Below are positions 1-8,296 of a stretch of DNA of 42,564 nucleotides, in pieces. The DNA is from Microscillaceae bacterium (GTDB lineage Bacteria > Bacteroidota > Bacteroidia > Cytophagales > Microscillaceae). Under the pieces are notes generated by a model. It worked only from the letters and a program-made list of their open reading frames with translations, made no database searches and was not told the DNA's origin. A program made the position numbers and the translations under genes. The stretch lies in contig JAABSX010000036.1 of the NCBI GenBank assembly GCA_011390205.1, positions 1-42,564 of the forward strand. The letters run 5' to 3'. Numbering within the stretch: the first letter of the stretch is position 1; each line of letters starts with the position of its first letter.

Positions 1-541
1 CCTTCATTAAGTCAAAGTTATATTCATGCTTTCGTCCCCAGACCATTGTATCGGTATCTTGGAATGGATTCTTGATTTTAAAATTAAAACTGGCGTGCAC
101 CAAAAAGAAATCATCTAACTCATAGAAATAAGGCAATTCCCGCATAAAATCAAGGTAGTGTTGGCGTATTTGCTCATTTTTATCTAGCACGCCATAGCAT
201 TTTTGTAGTCTGAGTAGTTGTAGAAATCTTTTTTGCTTTCCTTCATCGTCTTTGTACTCGTCATAAGTGTCTAGCAGCATCTCCTCGTGGTTGCCCATAA
301 GCGGATATACCTGAAAGCCCGCTTGCTGAAGCCTCAATATTTCATCTATCACCGCCCCACTGTCAGGGCCTCTGTCTATGTAATCTCCCAGCAAGAATAA
401 TTGGTCTTGGGTCTGGAGCTTGAGGTGCTCTGTGAGCAAGGTGCGGAAGGTTTGCGGACAGGCGTGAATATCTCCTATCACCCATCTCTTTCCGTTTTGA
501 GGCTTGGGGACAAATCTCGAAATACTGTGTTGAGGGTTCAT
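1..541 (-). CDS. Metallophosphatase of the PPP (serine/threonine phosphatase) family, partial
   Basis: The ATG is at 541 and the frame stays open for 180 codons to the window edge, so the C-terminus is missing. The three N-terminal metal-binding signatures of PPP-type calcineurin-like phosphatases are present in order: GDIHA at residues 23-27, GDYIDRG at 52-58 and GNHE at 83-86. These residues bind two metal ions and hydrolyse phosphoester bonds; bacterial members act on phosphoproteins or on small substrates such as diadenosine tetraphosphate. There is no signal peptide, so it is probably cytoplasmic. A later HASF (His-Ala-Ser) segment fits the next metal-ligand position. The substrate cannot be read from the sequence. 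It lies downstream of the M23 peptidase gene on the same strand, with a 167-bp gap containing a hairpin, so it is probably transcribed separately. Confidence 0.85.
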   Translation of the reverse strand, partial: MNPQHSISRFVPKPQNGKRWVIGDIHACPQTFRTLLTEHLKLQTQDQLFLLGDYIDRGPDSGAVIDEILRLQQAGFQVYPLMGNHEEMLLDTYDEYKDDEGKQKRFLQLLRLQKCYGVLDKNEQIRQHYLDFMRELPYFYELDDFFLVHASFNFKIKNPFQDTDTMVWGRKHEYNFDLMK

Positions 542-607
542 AAGCAAATGTGCTAGTTTATTAATTGGGTAATATGTTAATTATCAGTACGTTAGATAAA
601 GAGTTTT

Positions 608-640
608 AGACTTTCCAAGTTTTGAAAATTTGGAAAGTCT
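608..640 (-). terminator. Hairpin between the M23 peptidase and metallophosphatase genes
   Basis: An 11-bp perfect inverted repeat (AGACTTTCCAA at 608-618 and its complement at 630-640) with an 11-nt loop lies just past the stop of the peptidase gene on the minus strand. There is no clear run of U after the stem, so termination is plausible but not certain. Confidence 0.4.
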
Positions 641-707
641 TGTGCGAGAGTATAAAAATTGACGAGGAGAACTATATATTTTATTTTAAGTGTTTTCAAT
701 GCTCAGC

Positions 708-1550
708 TCATTTTGGGTGATAAGCTTTGTATTTTCTCCATTTACAGAGTGTTTTTATTTTTCGGGGTCGGGTGATAAATGCTGTCGGGATAGATACCAT
801 ATCTTGGTACTGTGGTTTTTTGACCACAAAATGCAGGTGAGGCGTAGTGGACCAGCCTGTGTTGCCACTCAGCCCGATGACCTGCCCCGCATTTACTCTA
901 TCTCCTACAGAGACTGCCGCCCCATTTTGCTGCAAGTGATAATAATAAGCGAACGTACCATCTCTGTGATAGATGATGATATAATTGGCTTCTTGGGCGA
1001 AGGCAGCCGTTTTTCCGCCCTTGTCAGAGTCTTTTTTTACTGCAATGACAGTGCCCTCACGAGCTGCACAAACTGCAGAGCCTTCTTTCATTTTGAAATC
1101 AAGGGCGTATTGTCTTCGGTGAGAAAATTTACCATTGTAGGCTTGTAAGAGAAAATAACGACTCTGATGTATATATGGCAATAGATAAGCATAGTCTGTT
1201 TCGGGCTTGACTTCTTCAGGATTTCCAAAATGATGTTGTGTAACATACTGCAGGGTAGATTCTGAAGCGTGTAGTTCTAGCTCAAATAAAAAAATAGAAT
1301 CTTGCTGTGCTGGCAGTATATAAAAATAATTTCTTTGCCTTTCTTTGCTATGAATCACCTCAGGATTTTTGAGTAAAACACTGACTTGATAAGGGCAGTA
1401 ATTGGGATTTTGGGCATAGAAAATAACCTGCTTCCCTCTTTTGATGCTTTTGATGAGTGGCTGCTGGGCTTGTAGGGGGTGGCAAACAGACATCAGCCCC
1501 CAAACGAGCCAAATGAGGGCTATAAAAGGCTTACTTACTAGACGTTTCAT
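708..1550 (-). CDS. Secreted M23-family (LytM/lysostaphin-type) metallopeptidase
   Basis: Probable zinc endopeptidase of the periplasm or outer face, cutting peptide cross-links in peptidoglycan. The start at 1550 is chosen over an in-frame ATG at 1628 because it begins a good signal peptide (basic start, hydrophobic stretch, LQA-Q cleavage site) and leaves only a 20-bp overlap with the upstream MscS gene. This gives 280 aa. The M23 zinc site is visible near the C-terminus: H144 and D151 (HRRQYALDF), H205 (YYYH) and the HLH motif at 238-240. The first 130 residues resemble no domain I recognise. All four ligand positions are present, so it is probably an active enzyme rather than an EnvC/NlpD-type degenerate activator. 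The overlap suggests co-translation with the MscS channel. Confidence 0.85.
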   Translation of the reverse strand: MKRLVSKPFIALIWLVWGLMSVCHPLQAQQPLIKSIKRGKQVIFYAQNPNYCPYQVSVLLKNPEVIHSKERQRNYFYILPAQQDSIFLFELELHASESTLQYVTQHHFGNPEEVKPETDYAYLLPYIHQSRYFLLQAYNGKFSHRRQYALDFKMKEGSAVCAAREGTVIAVKKDSDKGGKTAAFAQEANYIIIYHRDGTFAYYYHLQQNGAAVSVGDRVNAGQVIGLSGNTGWSTTPHLHFVVKKPQYQDMVSIPTAFITRPRKIKTLCKWRKYKAYHPK

Positions 1551-2121
1551 GGCTTTGAGGGATTTCTTCGGCATTGTCAGTGTTGGTTTTATTTTCTTCA
1601 TGGATGCTTTCCTTGATTTCTTGCTCATGGCTTTCTAATATTCGGAGTGTTTTTTGGAGCACGATGGAGTTAGGGATGGTAAAGACTTTGCCGTCTTTGT
1701 CACGGATGTGCAAAAAGAAAAAAGTAATGTCTTCTACAGTTCCTTCTAGGGGGAAATCCTTGTCATAGATAAAAAGTACATCTCCGAAACGCAGAGGGTG
1801 ATAAAAAAATAAAATAAGCCCAGAGGTAATGTTAGAAAGCAAAGACCATTGAGCAAAAAATGCCACCCCCAGAATGGTCAGTGTAGAGGCTACATAAGCC
1901 AATATTTGAGCACCTTTAAGCCCCCAAACACCTGCCAAGACAATGGCCAATGCATTAAAAAAAAGGAAATTTAAGATTTTCATTACCAGTTGTTTGCGGG
2001 GCAAGCTAAATTTTGCCATTAAAAACCGCTTGATTATCTGCTTGAGCAGTATTTGTCTTACAAGGATGAGTATCAGCAAGGCTATGCTGGTCTCTATGAT
2101 TTTTTCGTAGAATAATGCCAT
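1531..2121 (-). CDS. Small MscS-family mechanosensitive ion channel protein
   Basis: A 196-aa inner-membrane protein with an N-terminal membrane helix (about residues 8-25), a second helix around 50-70, and a pore-lining helix rich in Gly and Ala (about 72-100) followed by the MscS beta domain. The signatures PLRFGDV and GTVEDI and the IPNS turn are typical of MscS pore and beta domains. It would open under membrane tension to release solutes during osmotic downshock. At 196 residues it is much shorter than E. coli MscS (286 aa): the C-terminal alpha/beta cage is replaced by a short acidic tail. Its 3' end overlaps the M23 peptidase gene, and a strong hairpin separates it from the thioredoxin gene upstream. 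Confidence 0.85.
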   Translation of the reverse strand: MALFYEKIIETSIALLILILVRQILLKQIIKRFLMAKFSLPRKQLVMKILNFLFFNALAIVLAGVWGLKGAQILAYVASTLTILGVAFFAQWSLLSNITSGLILFFYHPLRFGDVLFIYDKDFPLEGTVEDITFFFLHIRDKDGKVFTIPNSIVLQKTLRILESHEQEIKESIHEENKTNTDNAEEIPQSHETSSK

Positions 2122-2144
2122 AAATAATAGGAATTAATTGAAAA

Positions 2145-2189
2145 ACGTTCTGTATTTATTCAGTAATTTACTGAAAAAACACAGAACGT
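2145..2189 (-). terminator. Nested hairpin terminator after the thioredoxin-like gene
   Basis: The outer stem is ACGTTCTGT (2145-2153) with its complement at 2181-2189. The inner stem is TTCAGTAA with TTACTGAA around a one-base centre. The two are joined by partly paired A/T stretches, giving an almost continuous 22-bp hairpin. On the minus strand the stem is followed by a T-rich stretch (TTTTTC), as in intrinsic terminators. Confidence 0.65.
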
Positions 2190-2291
2190 CTAAATAAGTT
2201 AGGGATAATTTAGCCAAGTAAAGTTTTGATAATCAAGTGATTGAAAAAACACAATTTTAATTCACTTCAAGCACTTACTTAGTTGAACATC

Positions 2292-3437
2292 TTATTTATC
2301 AGCCTTATCACCTTCAGCAAAAAGCTCCGCTACTTTTGCCTCGAGGGCTTCCCCTCTGAGGTCTTTGGCGATGATTCGTCCTTCTTTGTCTAATAAAAAA
2401 TTAGCAGGAATAGAGCGGACATTATACAAAGCAGCAGGGGCAGCTTGCCATCCACCAAGGTCAGATACCTGAGGCCAGTTAAGCTCATCATCAGCGATGG
2501 CTTTGATCCATTTTTCTTTGTTATTGTCTAGAGAGACACCGAATACAGTGAATCCTTTGTCTTTGTATTTTTCAAAAGTACGGACTACATTGGGGTTTTC
2601 TTGGCGGCAAGGCCCACACCAAGATGCCCAGAAGTCAATCAGTACATATTGTCCTCTCAGCGAAGCCAAGCTTACTTTTTCACCTTCAGGGTTTACCTCC
2701 TCGATGTTGGGGGCTTCTGCACCGATGGCAAAGCGTGCCATGCGTGTTATTTTTGCTTGGATGTCTTGGGTAAGTGCCAAGCCTGGGCGTTCTTTTTCTA
2801 CATTTTTCACGACTTGCTGCATGAGTTTCATTTCGGCATCAGACTCCCAGTCAGGGTAGGCAGCATAAGCAGCCACGGAGTTGCTCATTTCATTGAGGAT
2901 GTAGGCTTGCATGACCTCATTGATGGCAGCGGATTCTTTTTCGTAGTCAGCGGTTATTTCCAGAAGTTCGGTTTCGTTGCCTGCTTCTTGGGCGGCTTGG
3001 TATAAATCTACCAATGGGCGGAGCTTTTGCTCTTGAAGCATGGTGCGTTTTTGGTTAAACTGAATCAAGAGGTCGGTATCTTTTGAGCCTGTTACACTTG
3101 CCTGACCGCCATTTTCTCCATCCACATTGAGGGTGATTTTTTGATTGGGCTCTAGCACCAGCATCACAGTTTGTTTGCGATAAAAGCTGAGTAAATAAAT
3201 CTCAGGGCTATTCATAGGCACTGTAAAAGAGAAATTTCCTTCTTTGCTGACTTCTACGGTATCCGTGATGGCGTGGTTTCCTTCATTGAGGTCCCATTTT
3301 ACCAGATAAACCTCTGCATCGGGTTGGGGTGTCTTGATTTTACCTGATACGCTGGTGTTTTGGGCATAAGATTCCATGCTACACATCAGGAGCAAGCAAG
3401 TAAAAGTAAGCCAAAGTGCATTTTGATTTTTTTTCAT
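2292..3437 (-). CDS. TlpA-like thioredoxin-fold protein with N-terminal DUF4369-type domain
   Basis: A 381-aa exported disulfide reductase or oxidoreductase. Residues 1-25 form a signal peptide ending SYA-Q. Residues about 26-120 have the beta-rich pattern of the DUF4369 domain that often precedes thioredoxin domains in Bacteroidota, and a helical linker spans about 130-230. The thioredoxin domain starts near 240 and contains the redox site CGPC (274-277), in the TlpA/ResA-like context WASWCGPC, with a later cis-Pro region (RSIPANFLLD). It probably keeps periplasmic cysteines reduced, for example for cytochrome maturation, but no cytochrome genes are nearby to show a partner. A terminator lies downstream and the divergent helicase gene upstream, so it looks monocistronic. 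Confidence 0.88.
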   Translation of the reverse strand: MKKNQNALWLTFTCLLLMCSMESYAQNTSVSGKIKTPQPDAEVYLVKWDLNEGNHAITDTVEVSKEGNFSFTVPMNSPEIYLLSFYRKQTVMLVLEPNQKITLNVDGENGGQASVTGSKDTDLLIQFNQKRTMLQEQKLRPLVDLYQAAQEAGNETELLEITADYEKESAAINEVMQAYILNEMSNSVAAYAAYPDWESDAEMKLMQQVVKNVEKERPGLALTQDIQAKITRMARFAIGAEAPNIEEVNPEGEKVSLASLRGQYVLIDFWASWCGPCRQENPNVVRTFEKYKDKGFTVFGVSLDNNKEKWIKAIADDELNWPQVSDLGGWQAAPAALYNVRSIPANFLLDKEGRIIAKDLRGEALEAKVAELFAEGDKADK

Positions 3438-3722
3438 GAGCTTTGTTTTTTGTAAATAAAATTTAAGTGTAAATGCCTTATTAACAGTAAATATAAACTT
3501 ATTATTAGATAAGCCACCTCAGAATCAGGCAAAAAATCTATTTTTATATCTTTATTAACACTGGCAAGCAGGCATTCTAGAGATTTTTTTTTGAAAAAAA
3601 AGACAGGCTTTGGCAGGTGAGAAGAAGAGTCGTAGAGATATATTCTAATGTAAGTTATTGATAGTCAGAGCATTAAACGATTTTTAATTTTCAGTTTAAA
3701 ATTCTCTATTTACTTAGACCCA
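3438..3722. other. AT-rich intergenic region between divergent thioredoxin-like and helicase genes
   Basis: Must hold the upstream control region of the minus-strand thioredoxin gene and the upstream part of the helicase promoter region. No open frame, strong dyad or repeat stands out apart from homopolymeric A/T runs near 3586-3600. Confidence 0.5.
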
Positions 3723-3755
3723 TTTGCCAAATATCCTTAAAAAATTGTAAATTTG
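3723..3755 (+). promoter_or_regulatory. Putative Bacteroidota-type promoter of the UvrD/PcrA gene
   Basis: TAAATTTG at 3748-3755 matches the -7 consensus TAnnTTTG exactly. TTTG at 3723-3726 lies 21 bp upstream, in the range of the -33 box. Transcription would start near 3762, inside the longest possible reading frame (ATG 3753), which supports translation from the ATG at 3846. The region is AT-rich, so a chance match is possible. Confidence 0.45.
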
Positions 3756-3845
3756 CCTAAAATAACAACATTTTCAGAAAATAGCCAATTTAAAATAGCT
3801 GAAAACTGTATTTTGAATGCAGCGACACACAGCCAAATCTATACA

Positions 3846-6089
3846 ATGAATTACCTAGAAGGACTCAACCCACCCCAACAAGAAGCTGTACTGCACAGCG
3901 AAGGCCCACTTATGATTATTGCGGGGGCAGGCTCAGGCAAAACCCGTGTGCTTACTCACCGAATTGCTCAGATGATTCAGCAAGGAACAGATGCCTTTCA
4001 GATTTTATCCTTGACCTTCACCAACAAGGCCGCTGGCGAAATGCGTGAAAGGATTGAAAAACTAGTAGGTGTAGAGGCTCGTAATCTGTGGATGGGCACA
4101 TTTCACTCTATATTTGCTCGTATTCTTAGGTTTGAAGCCAATAAACTAGGCTTTACAGCAAACTTTTCTATCTATGATACTGATGATTCTAAATCTTTGC
4201 TCCGCACCATCATCAAAGAGCAAGGCCTAGATGAGAAAGTATATCGTGTCGGAAATGTCTTGGCACGTATCTCTTGGGCAAAAAACAGGCTCATCTCTTG
4301 GGAAGAGTATCAGCAAAATTACCAATATGTAGAAGATGACCGAGCCGCCAACATGCCCGAGATTGCAAGGATTTATAAATTCTATCAGACCCGATGCAAG
4401 CAGGCGAATGCCATGGATTTTGATGATTTACTCTTCAATACCAATATATTATTAGATGCTTTTCCTCAGGTCAGAGAGAAATATCAAAGAAGGTTTAAGT
4501 ATATCATGATTGATGAGTTTCAAGATACCAATCACTCTCAATACAGAATCGTGAAAGCCCTCTCCGAAGCACACCATAATATCTGCGTGGTAGGAGATGA
4601 TGCCCAGAGTATCTATGCATTTAGGGGGGCAGATATTCAGAATATCCTTAACTTTGAGCGTGATTATCCTGAGCTACAGGTCATCCGATTAGAGCAAAAC
4701 TACCGCTCTACCAAAACCATCGTGCAGGCAGCTAACTCACTGATTGCCAAAAACCAGCACCAGCTCAAAAAGGAAGTCTGGACCGACAATGAAGAGGGGC
4801 AAATCATCAAAGTGCAAAGGGCTATCTCAGACAATGAAGAGGGGAGGCTCGTTTCTCAGATTATTTTTGAAGAGAAAATGAACCACGGATTCCTAAACCA
4901 AGATTTTGCGATACTCTACCGCACCAATGCCCAGTCAAGAACGATGGAAGAGGCTCTCAGGAAAATGAACATCAAATACCGAATCATCGGGGGGCTGTCT
5001 TTTTACCAGCGCCGTGAGGTCAAAGATTTAATTGCTTACCTGAGATTTTCTGTCAATCACCAAGACGAAGAGGCATTCAAACGCATCATTAATTTGCCCA
5101 AAAGAGGCATAGGAGGGACTACAGTAGGCAAAATTATCTCCGTAGCCTCTGAGACAGGGGCAAGTATCTGGCAAGTACTCAAAAAAATAAAAGAATTTAT
5201 CAAAGGGCGTACAGCCTCTGCCATAGAAGATTTTGCGCGAATGATGGATAAATTTGCTGACCTTGCCATAGAGCAAGATGCCTACACTGTGGCTGCGTTG
5301 GTAGCCCAAGAATCTGGCCTAATCAGAGAATTGTCTGAAGATAAAACCATTGAGGGACTCTCTCGCTATGACAACGTACAGGAGCTGCTCAATGCCATCA
5401 GGGCACACGTAGATAACCCCCAAAATGAAGATAAATCTCTCTCTGGATTCTTACAGATGGTATCACTGCTCAGTAGCTTAGATGAAAAAGAGGATGATGA
5501 CCCTGACAAGGTTACCCTCATGACCATTCACTCTGCCAAGGGTTTGGAATTTAAGCAAGTATTCATCGTAGGGATGGAAGAAGATTTGTTTCCTTCACAG
5601 ATGAGATTGCAAAGCAGGGCAGATTTAGAAGAAGAAAGAAGGCTTTTTTATGTGGCAGTTACGAGGGCAGAGCAAAAACTTTACCTAAGCTATGCCAACA
5701 CTCGCTACCAATATGGCAGGCTGAAAAACTGTGAACCTAGCCGATTCTTGCACGAAATAGATTCAAAATACATCTACAATGAGCAAGGTAAATTTGGATA
5801 CAAGGCTTCAAGAGCTACAGGCACTTCTTTTGTGCAGAACCTCAAGCCCCGCAGTGCCAGTATTCAGAAAAACCCAAAGGTAACCCACCAAGCTTCCTCG
5901 GGCTTTGAGCCAAGTGATACTAAAAACCTGCAAGCTGGTATGAAAGTAGAGCATATGAAGTTTGGGTTCGGAAAAGTAAAAGAAGTGCAGGAATTTCACA
6001 ATGACCGAAAGGCAGTCATCACTTTTGATGGCTTGGGTGAAAAAACACTCTTGCTTAGTTTTGCAAAGCTGAAGATTTATCAAGATTAA
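3846..6089 (+). CDS. pcrA: UvrD/PcrA-type ATP-dependent DNA helicase (superfamily 1A)
   Basis: A 3'-to-5' DNA helicase for nucleotide excision and mismatch repair and for removing RecA filaments or stalled complexes. The start at 3846 begins with NYLEGLNPPQQEAV, the family's usual Q-motif beginning. A further upstream ATG at 3753 would add 31 unconserved residues and lies at the predicted promoter. The product is 747 aa, a normal length. SF1 motifs are in order: Walker A GAGSGKT (27-33), TFTNKAA (Ia), IDEFQDTN (II), GDDAQSIYAFRGAD (III), QNYRST (IV), TIHSAKGLEF (V) and VAVTRAEQ (VI). The last 50 residues form the PcrA-type C-terminal module (VEHMKFGFGKV), which contacts RNA polymerase in known homologues. 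It is separated from the next gene by 137 bp without a clear terminator. Confidence 0.95.
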   Translation: MNYLEGLNPPQQEAVLHSEGPLMIIAGAGSGKTRVLTHRIAQMIQQGTDAFQILSLTFTNKAAGEMRERIEKLVGVEARNLWMGTFHSIFARILRFEANKLGFTANFSIYDTDDSKSLLRTIIKEQGLDEKVYRVGNVLARISWAKNRLISWEEYQQNYQYVEDDRAANMPEIARIYKFYQTRCKQANAMDFDDLLFNTNILLDAFPQVREKYQRRFKYIMIDEFQDTNHSQYRIVKALSEAHHNICVVGDDAQSIYAFRGADIQNILNFERDYPELQVIRLEQNYRSTKTIVQAANSLIAKNQHQLKKEVWTDNEEGQIIKVQRAISDNEEGRLVSQIIFEEKMNHGFLNQDFAILYRTNAQSRTMEEALRKMNIKYRIIGGLSFYQRREVKDLIAYLRFSVNHQDEEAFKRIINLPKRGIGGTTVGKIISVASETGASIWQVLKKIKEFIKGRTASAIEDFARMMDKFADLAIEQDAYTVAALVAQESGLIRELSEDKTIEGLSRYDNVQELLNAIRAHVDNPQNEDKSLSGFLQMVSLLSSLDEKEDDDPDKVTLMTIHSAKGLEFKQVFIVGMEEDLFPSQMRLQSRADLEEERRLFYVAVTRAEQKLYLSYANTRYQYGRLKNCEPSRFLHEIDSKYIYNEQGKFGYKASRATGTSFVQNLKPRSASIQKNPKVTHQASSGFEPSDTKNLQAGMKVEHMKFGFGKVKEVQEFHNDRKAVITFDGLGEKTLLLSFAKLKIYQD

Positions 6090-6226
6090 ATAACTCAAAA
6101 CCAAAAAAACAGCCCAAATTCCTTTTATCTAAAAATATCCACTAATTTTGCCTAGATACTCCTTGGCACATAGGCAGCATCTTAAAAATAAGTAACAACA
6201 CGTTTTTTGAAAATCAATACATTACA

Positions 6227-6850
6227 ATGTTAAATTTAGACTACAATACCCAACAGCCCGATGTCATCCTGAAAGAATATGGGCGAAATATTCAAAAGCT
6301 AGTAACCTACATCGTCAAAATAGAAGACCGTGAAGAACGCAATAGATTTGCTTACAATCTCATAGAACTAATGCGTCAGATTAACCCCAATACACGTGAT
6401 TCACAAGATACCCAAAATAAACTCTGGGATGATTTATACATCATGTCTAAGTTTAGCTTAGATGTGGATAGCCCCTACCCTATGCCCGAGAAAGAAAGTA
6501 TCGGCAAAAAACCAAAGCCTATGGCATATACCAACCACGAAATCTCTTTTAGGCATTATGGCAGAAATGTGGAGCTGCTTATCGAAAAAATCTTTGAAAC
6601 AGAAGACCCCGAAGAGCATTACGGTGGGCTGGTCAGCATAGGAAGGCTCATGAAAACACTCTACCTTACTTGGAACAAAGACAGCGTACAGGATGAAATC
6701 ATCCTCAAACACTTAGAAAAACTCGCCAAAAGAGACATTGACCCCGAAATGAGAGAAAGACTCATCAAAGAAAATGCACTAGACCTGCCCCGAAAAGACC
6801 GTAAAAATATCCCTGTGCCCAAAGCCAATAAAAAGAAAAAAAAGAGGTAA
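6227..6850 (+). CDS. DUF4290 domain-containing protein
   Basis: A 207-aa cytoplasmic protein of unknown function. It has the pattern of the DUF4290 family found across Bacteroidota: an N-terminal LDYNTQQPDVILKEYGRN segment and a second copy-like segment, ISFRHYGRNVELLIEK, near residues 105-120. The two YGRN-containing halves look like an internal duplication. The C-terminus is a very basic tail (KANKKKKKR) that may bind nucleic acid or acidic partners. The gene lies 103 bp before murA on the same strand; the pairing may reflect co-expression but not a shown function. No membrane segment or signal peptide is present. Confidence 0.8.
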   Translation: MLNLDYNTQQPDVILKEYGRNIQKLVTYIVKIEDREERNRFAYNLIELMRQINPNTRDSQDTQNKLWDDLYIMSKFSLDVDSPYPMPEKESIGKKPKPMAYTNHEISFRHYGRNVELLIEKIFETEDPEEHYGGLVSIGRLMKTLYLTWNKDSVQDEIILKHLEKLAKRDIDPEMRERLIKENALDLPRKDRKNIPVPKANKKKKKR

Positions 6851-6869
6851 ACTACCTCTCGTTGCGTAG

Positions 6870-6904
6870 CCTGTGTGCTTTTTCTAATGTGAAATACACA
6901 CAGG
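6870..6904 (+). other. Weak hairpin in the DUF4290-murA gap
   Basis: An 8-bp inverted repeat, CCTGTGTG (6870-6877) with CACACAGG (6897-6904), spans 19 nt. No U-run follows. It could be an attenuating hairpin in the murA leader or chance. Confidence 0.25.
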
Positions 6905-6953
6905 AGATGCCCACAATTTAGAAAACCTATTCATCTCAAACCAATCTTACCCC

Positions 6954-8258
6954 ATGGCCTCAATAGAAGTAAAAGGAGGAAAATCTTTGCGTGGAGAAAT
7001 CACTCCACAAGGTGCTAAAAATGAAGCATTGCAAATCCTTTGTGCTGTCTTACTGACAGAGCAAGCCGTTACGATACACAACATACCAGACATCGTAGAT
7101 GTAAACAAGCTCATAGACTTGCTGGCTGATATGGGGGTGAAGGTAGAAAAACTCAAAGAAGGAAGCTTCAGATTTCGGGCTAAAGAAATAGACCTAGATT
7201 ACTTAGAAAGCCCTGTATTCAAGCAAAAAGGTGCTGCCCTGCGTGGCTCGGTGATGGTCTTGGGGCCATTGTTGGCACGCTTTGGGCGTAGCCGAATCCC
7301 AAAGCCGGGGGGTGATAAAATAGGACGCAGAAGACTGGATACACACTTTCTGGGCTTTCAAAAATTAGGAGCTAAATTTAATTATGACCACCAAGCAGGC
7401 GTATATGACATAGATGCCTCACAGCTCAAAGGCACTTATATGCTTTTAGATGAGGCCTCCGTAACAGGCACCGCCAATGTACTCATGGCAGCCGTACTGG
7501 CCAAAGGCAAAACCACCATCTACAATGCAGCTTGTGAGCCTTATCTGCAGCAGCTCTGCAAAATGCTCAACAGGATGGGTGCCCATATCACAGGCATCGG
7601 CTCTAACTTACTTTACATCGAGGGGGTAGAAAGCCTGCAAGGCACTGAGCATACACTTCTGCCCGATATGATAGAAGTGGGGAGTTTTATAGGACTGGCA
7701 GCTATGACACAATCTGAAATCACCATCAAAAAAGCAGGCATCGAGCATTTGGGCATCATCCCCTCCGTATTTCAGAGGCTGGGCATTCAGATGGAGTTTA
7801 GGGGAGATGATATTTTTATCCCTGCACAAGATCATTATGAAGTAGAAACTTTCATAGATGGTTCTATTCTGACCATAGCAGATGCCCCTTGGCCTGGGTT
7901 TACGCCTGATTTATTGAGCATTATTCTCGTAACAGCCATTCAGGCAAAGGGGACAGTCCTGATTCATCAGAAAATGTTTGAAAGTAGGTTGTTTTTTGTA
8001 GATAAACTGATAGATATGGGTGCGAAAATTATACTTTGTGACCCGCACCGTGCTACAGTCATAGGCTCAGACAGGCAAGTAGCCTTGAGGGGCATCCGAA
8101 TGACCTCACCTGATATTCGGGCTGGAGTAGCCCTGCTCATCGCTGCACTGTCTGCCAATGGTACAAGCATTATAGACAATATAGAGCAAATAGAGCGAGG
8201 TTATCAATATTTTGACCAACGCCTAAGGGCTTTAGGTGCAGAAATTGTAAGACTCTAG
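6954..8258 (+). CDS. murA: UDP-N-acetylglucosamine 1-carboxyvinyltransferase, Asp-type active site
   Basis: First committed enzyme of peptidoglycan synthesis: transfers enolpyruvate from PEP to UDP-GlcNAc in the cytoplasm. The 434-aa length fits the family. Visible landmarks are KGGKSLRGEITPQGAKNEAL at the N-terminus (K and N equivalent to K22/N23 of E. coli), the loop LGPLLARFGRSRIPKPGGD and the later IRAGVALLIAAL (equivalent to the R397 region). The catalytic cysteine of the mobile loop (E. coli C115) is replaced by Asp: PGGDKIG at 118-124, Asp 121. Enzymes with Asp here are active but are not alkylated by fosfomycin (known for Mycobacterium, Chlamydia and Borrelia), so insensitivity is inferred. 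The sensor gene begins 38 bp downstream and could be co-transcribed. Confidence 0.95.
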   Translation: MASIEVKGGKSLRGEITPQGAKNEALQILCAVLLTEQAVTIHNIPDIVDVNKLIDLLADMGVKVEKLKEGSFRFRAKEIDLDYLESPVFKQKGAALRGSVMVLGPLLARFGRSRIPKPGGDKIGRRRLDTHFLGFQKLGAKFNYDHQAGVYDIDASQLKGTYMLLDEASVTGTANVLMAAVLAKGKTTIYNAACEPYLQQLCKMLNRMGAHITGIGSNLLYIEGVESLQGTEHTLLPDMIEVGSFIGLAAMTQSEITIKKAGIEHLGIIPSVFQRLGIQMEFRGDDIFIPAQDHYEVETFIDGSILTIADAPWPGFTPDLLSIILVTAIQAKGTVLIHQKMFESRLFFVDKLIDMGAKIILCDPHRATVIGSDRQVALRGIRMTSPDIRAGVALLIAALSANGTSIIDNIEQIERGYQYFDQRLRALGAEIVRL

Positions 8259-8296
8259 CAAAATAGAATGCTTTGGAGAGATAAACCATCAAAAAC

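Noticed and set aside
690-1148. Plus-strand 152-codon frame opposite the M23 gene
   Set aside because: Shadow of a conserved minus-strand gene with an intact zinc site; no independent features.
3753-3845. N-terminal extension of the PcrA-type helicase
   Set aside because: The 31 extra residues have no similarity to the family, and a predicted promoter box overlaps the ATG at 3753.
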